Of a stretch of DNA of 64,000 nucleotides, positions 61,398 to 64,000 are shown piece after piece (within the stretch, counting starts at the first letter, position 1; each line of letters opens with the position of its first letter). The stretch comes from Rhexocercosporidium sp. MPI-PUGE-AT-0058. Lineage: Eukaryota > Ascomycota > Leotiomycetes > Helotiales. The position numbers were made by a program, and so were the translations under genes. Below the pieces are notes generated by a model, which worked only from the letters and a program-made list of their open reading frames with translations, had not been told where the DNA came from and made no database searches. The stretch covers positions 62,001 through 126,000 of the forward strand of contig JAGTJL010000008.1 of NCBI GenBank assembly GCA_020746875.1. The letters run 5' to 3'.

Positions 61398-62575
61398 TCA
61401 TATCAGAGTACTCAGCAGAACAAAAACCACAACCCAGAATCCAGCATGCTCTCGCATTGCATTGCTTGTCTTATTTGGAGAAGCAGCTGCTGCAGCCCCG
61501 GTTCCTGTATTCACCGCACTGGCAGTGCCGCTCACCTTGGCTGTGATGGTCCCGCTGAAAGTTTGCGCTCCTGCTCCAGCCTTTGTATTGAAAGCAGCAG
61601 GCTTGATAACCGTCGAGTACGCAGGGAACAATGACAGAGTATATGATGCCAATCCAAAATCCGTCAATGGGTTTCCGGGGTTGTTCACTAACGGATCAGA
61701 TCCAGGGATTCCAGTGGGCAAGTTCAACAGGTTCACAATCTTCGTACCCGCATAAGGAAATCCAAGCTCTGCTACACATGCATCTGGGCTGGTCTCTAGT
61801 ATGGCACAGTTGTCTTTAGATTGCTGGAGGAGCCCTTGGGCAGTAGCAATGTCATTGTCGATACCGAAGAGAGACAAGTCAGATGTAGGACATACGTTAA
61901 AGATGCTACACGGGTCAGCCAGTCCGGAAGCGAAAGGGCATCATACTTAGACAGCGGAAACGAGACCTGGCAGCAATTGCATGCAAAAAAAGCATCTAGA
62001 TCTCCATTTCCTACGACATTCGAGCATGGCATATTCGTATTTGTATACGTCTTATTCTCCCAAACATACCCGAGATTACACGCTTTTCAGTCAGCGAATT
62101 TCAGCAAAGGATGGTAAATGGCCATACAACAAGCACCAGCGGCAGCATCGTCCGGTGGAGGATAGAATGGAATATTGCCGTTATGTACAAGCCCAAGGTC
62201 ACTTAATAGTTAATTACAGTCATCTGGTACTCGCAGGAGTAGACCTGAGGAAGTTAATGATTGCGTCTTGAGCCCCAGAGATAAACTGACCTGGTTCCAG
62301 CAGCCTTGAATCCAGCATCCAATGTTCCCCGCCAGCCAAGCACCACCGCATCCTTGCATACATTTCTGTTTGAGCTCAGTGCCTGATTACGTGGTGGAAT
62401 CACAAGATCTGACACAACCAGCAGCATCGTCCACTCGTGCCTGGTAACACGCAAGAAAGCCGTCGGTATCAACACATCCTTCGCCTATGGGGTTCCAGTT
62501 CCTTGTATTGGCAACACCTGCAGATGCAAGCACAACAGCCACGAGGGAATTGCGAACATATGAGGATGAAACCAT
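61398..62575 (-). pseudogene. Cysteine-rich secreted, probably GPI-anchored protein, pseudogene
   Basis: The reading starts with a signal peptide (MVSSSYVRNSLVAVVLASAG) and ends with a hydrophobic tail (GFWVVVFVLLSTLI) after an Ala/Thr-rich stalk. The middle is rich in cysteines (KCMQGCGGAW, GCWIQGCWNQ, FACNCCQ, NVCPTSD). Introns are 62,290-62,245 (46 bp) and 61,946-61,906 (41 bp). With these the frame needs one base more, about 363 residues. Lesions are TAA at 62,389-62,387 (CAA-type change), a one-base loss near 62,201-62,210 and TGA at 62,089-62,087. Family unknown. It lies next to the broken transporter. Confidence 0.65.
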
Positions 62576-64000
62576 TGCTGGTAACTAACTGTTTTTACCG
62601 TTAGAAAAACTGTGAAGTTAGATCAAAGACACCGGAAAAGGCGAGGGGAACTTGACAAGAAGTACATGGCGTGAGCTGCACCCGAACAAACTTACCAACG
62701 GCGGTATGACACACCCTCAATGCAAAGGGTTTCCCTTGGCTCAGACGTAATTCAGCCTCAAAATCGATTTTACCCCTTTCGCACTGTTGAAGACGTTCAA
62801 CCGTCCAGTAAAAGCTCGAAAACAGTTTCATGGATCTTGTCACTGAGGCTATTGCAACCCTTGAAAGTCCGGATGGCTGGAATGGTTGGAGAACATACCA
62901 TTTCCGAAGGGTTGCATGCTAGCTGAAGTGGTGCTCTCTTGACTGAGACAATGCGAGACGACTTGTGGCCCGTATTTAGACTCACCGACTTGCTTCAAAT
63001 ACGACAACATGACTGTAAACATCTTTATAGATACCCTCATTCCGGTCATTGTTTCGCAGAAACGACAGTCGTTCGCCCACTTTTTCATCGGTTGGGGTCT
63101 TTCTCACTTGGCTGTCGCTGAGAATTGAAGTCCGCCTACAGACAGTGGGGTAGGAAGGACATCGTTTATACCCACAGGAGGACCCAAAACTTACAATCTT
63201 TGGGGAGGGTCAGAAAAATTTGATGGGGATTTCAAAAAATCTTCACTGGCCATGAATCAAGATTTCTAGCCCTAGCGGGAGGGATTGGGGAATGCTCGCG
63301 CTGTGAGGTGAGGCGTTGGCCTAGCGAGTCTTGATTGGTGCAGGTGCGAGTTTAGGGTTGCTTCAAGCGTGTTCAAGTATTGCGAGGAGCAATCTATGGG
63401 CAGATAACTATCGTATACAAGCAATGTCAATTAGAAATATCAATATTCCGAAGCTATGGGTCTCTGAGGCGGCTGTTGTGAGATGAAGGCAAACTTTTAT
63501 GTTTTCTATGCGATCAGGGTCGGGCCGGCCCATAATCAGTCAATCATAGCAGGTGGGAGTATGTATATGATCTCTGGTACGAAAGCCACTGTGGGATACT
63601 TTCCGAGTCAAGCTCGATATTGCGCGCTATTGCAAGAAGTGGGCAATAAAACATTGAGTATTTTAAGCGCCACACAATGTCTATCTTCTCATGTAGCAAC
63701 AGCATGCTCGCTGCTGAGACTGGGCATCGGTGCATGCCTGAGATCGTTCATTTCTGCAGGATATAATCAGATCAATATAGCTTAGCACAAGCGCAGAGCT
63801 TTTATTCGTGGCCAAACTATGCGACTTCTACTCTTGTCGCTTCACTTCCTTCCCCTTCTTTCGATACAACCTCGTTTCCCACGACTCATTCATCGCCAAT
63901 CTTCAATATGCACCCTGGTCCACGGGCTTCGCTCTCTTAGTGGCTTACCATAGCATTTCAAAATAAAAGGGATAGACACCATCAATACAGCTAGTGCAGC
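62576..64000. other. Right-end spacer, no supported gene
   Basis: Balanced composition. Frames such as 63,483-63,785 (plus) and 62,843-62,601 (minus) overlap others and show no motif. The last 200 bp are pyrimidine-rich (63,830-63,900), which could be the leader or promoter of a gene beyond the window. Confidence 0.4.

Noticed and set aside
61906..61946. A second frameshift in the cysteine-rich pseudogene
   Set aside because: A 41-bp GT..AG intron with a CTGAC branch site restores the frame exactly, so this is taken as an intron rather than a lesion.
1..64000. Possible CRISPR array or prokaryotic operon structure
   Set aside because: The window is fungal, with spliceosomal introns and retrotransposons. 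No repeat-spacer pattern was seen.
1..64000. tRNA or rRNA genes
   Set aside because: No complete cloverleaf with A and B box consensus, nor rRNA-like segment, could be found by eye.

Overview
The window comes from a filamentous ascomycete (Pezizomycotina). The sequence shows short introns (41-74 bp) with GT..AG ends and CTAAC/CTGAC branch sites. It carries a Zn2Cys6 regulator, a NACHT-ankyrin receptor, GPI-anchored cysteine-rich proteins and an MFS transporter of siderophore type. Long A+T-dominated tracts are full of transposons whose reading frames are broken mainly by C-to-T and G-to-A changes. That is the signature of repeat-induced point mutation (RIP). The genus cannot be named from the sequence.

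Layout. 1-38,617 is a RIP-degraded transposon graveyard. It holds a Ty1/copia remnant (2,700-7,062, minus), a large element or repeat pair with 310-323 bp terminal inverted repeats (7,894-18,947) with a younger pogo/Fot-type transposon nested inside (11,094-14,585, TA duplication), a second copia (about 18,950-24,633, plus), a gypsy gag fragment (24,634-26,719), a chromodomain-bearing gypsy (27,202-33,728), a reversed gypsy gag fragment (about 34,100-37,370) and a truncated pogo copy (37,530-38,617).

38,620-56,385 is a gene-bearing island bracketed by two inverted copies of the same pogo family. It contains a GPI-anchored cysteine-rich protein gene (39,804-40,454), a copia fragment (41,933-44,020), a poorly supported hypothetical gene (45,444-45,935), an NmrA-like oxidoreductase gene (46,971-48,190), an AflR-like Zn2Cys6 regulator gene (48,579-49,718), a 9-bp minisatellite flanked by a diverged repeat pair, and a five-exon NACHT-ankyrin (NLR-like) gene (52,111-54,898).

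56,386-58,485 is the full-length second pogo copy. It carries a clean 275-bp solo LTR and abuts a 265-bp inverted-repeat element. From 59,063 to 62,575 lie two adjacent genes on the minus strand, a siderophore-type MFS transporter and a cysteine-rich, probably GPI-anchored protein. Both carry several independent inactivating lesions. The last 1.4 kb shows no supportable gene.

The NmrA-like enzyme and the AflR-like regulator sit in tandem and could be the rest of a secondary-metabolism locus, but no backbone synthase is present. The four intact multi-feature genes, against two multiply broken neighbours, argue that the lesions are biological rather than general sequence error. No clearly new molecular system was identified. 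The most unusual items are the nested long-TIR element, the inverted pogo bracket, the hairpin-containing repeats and the paired pseudogenes.
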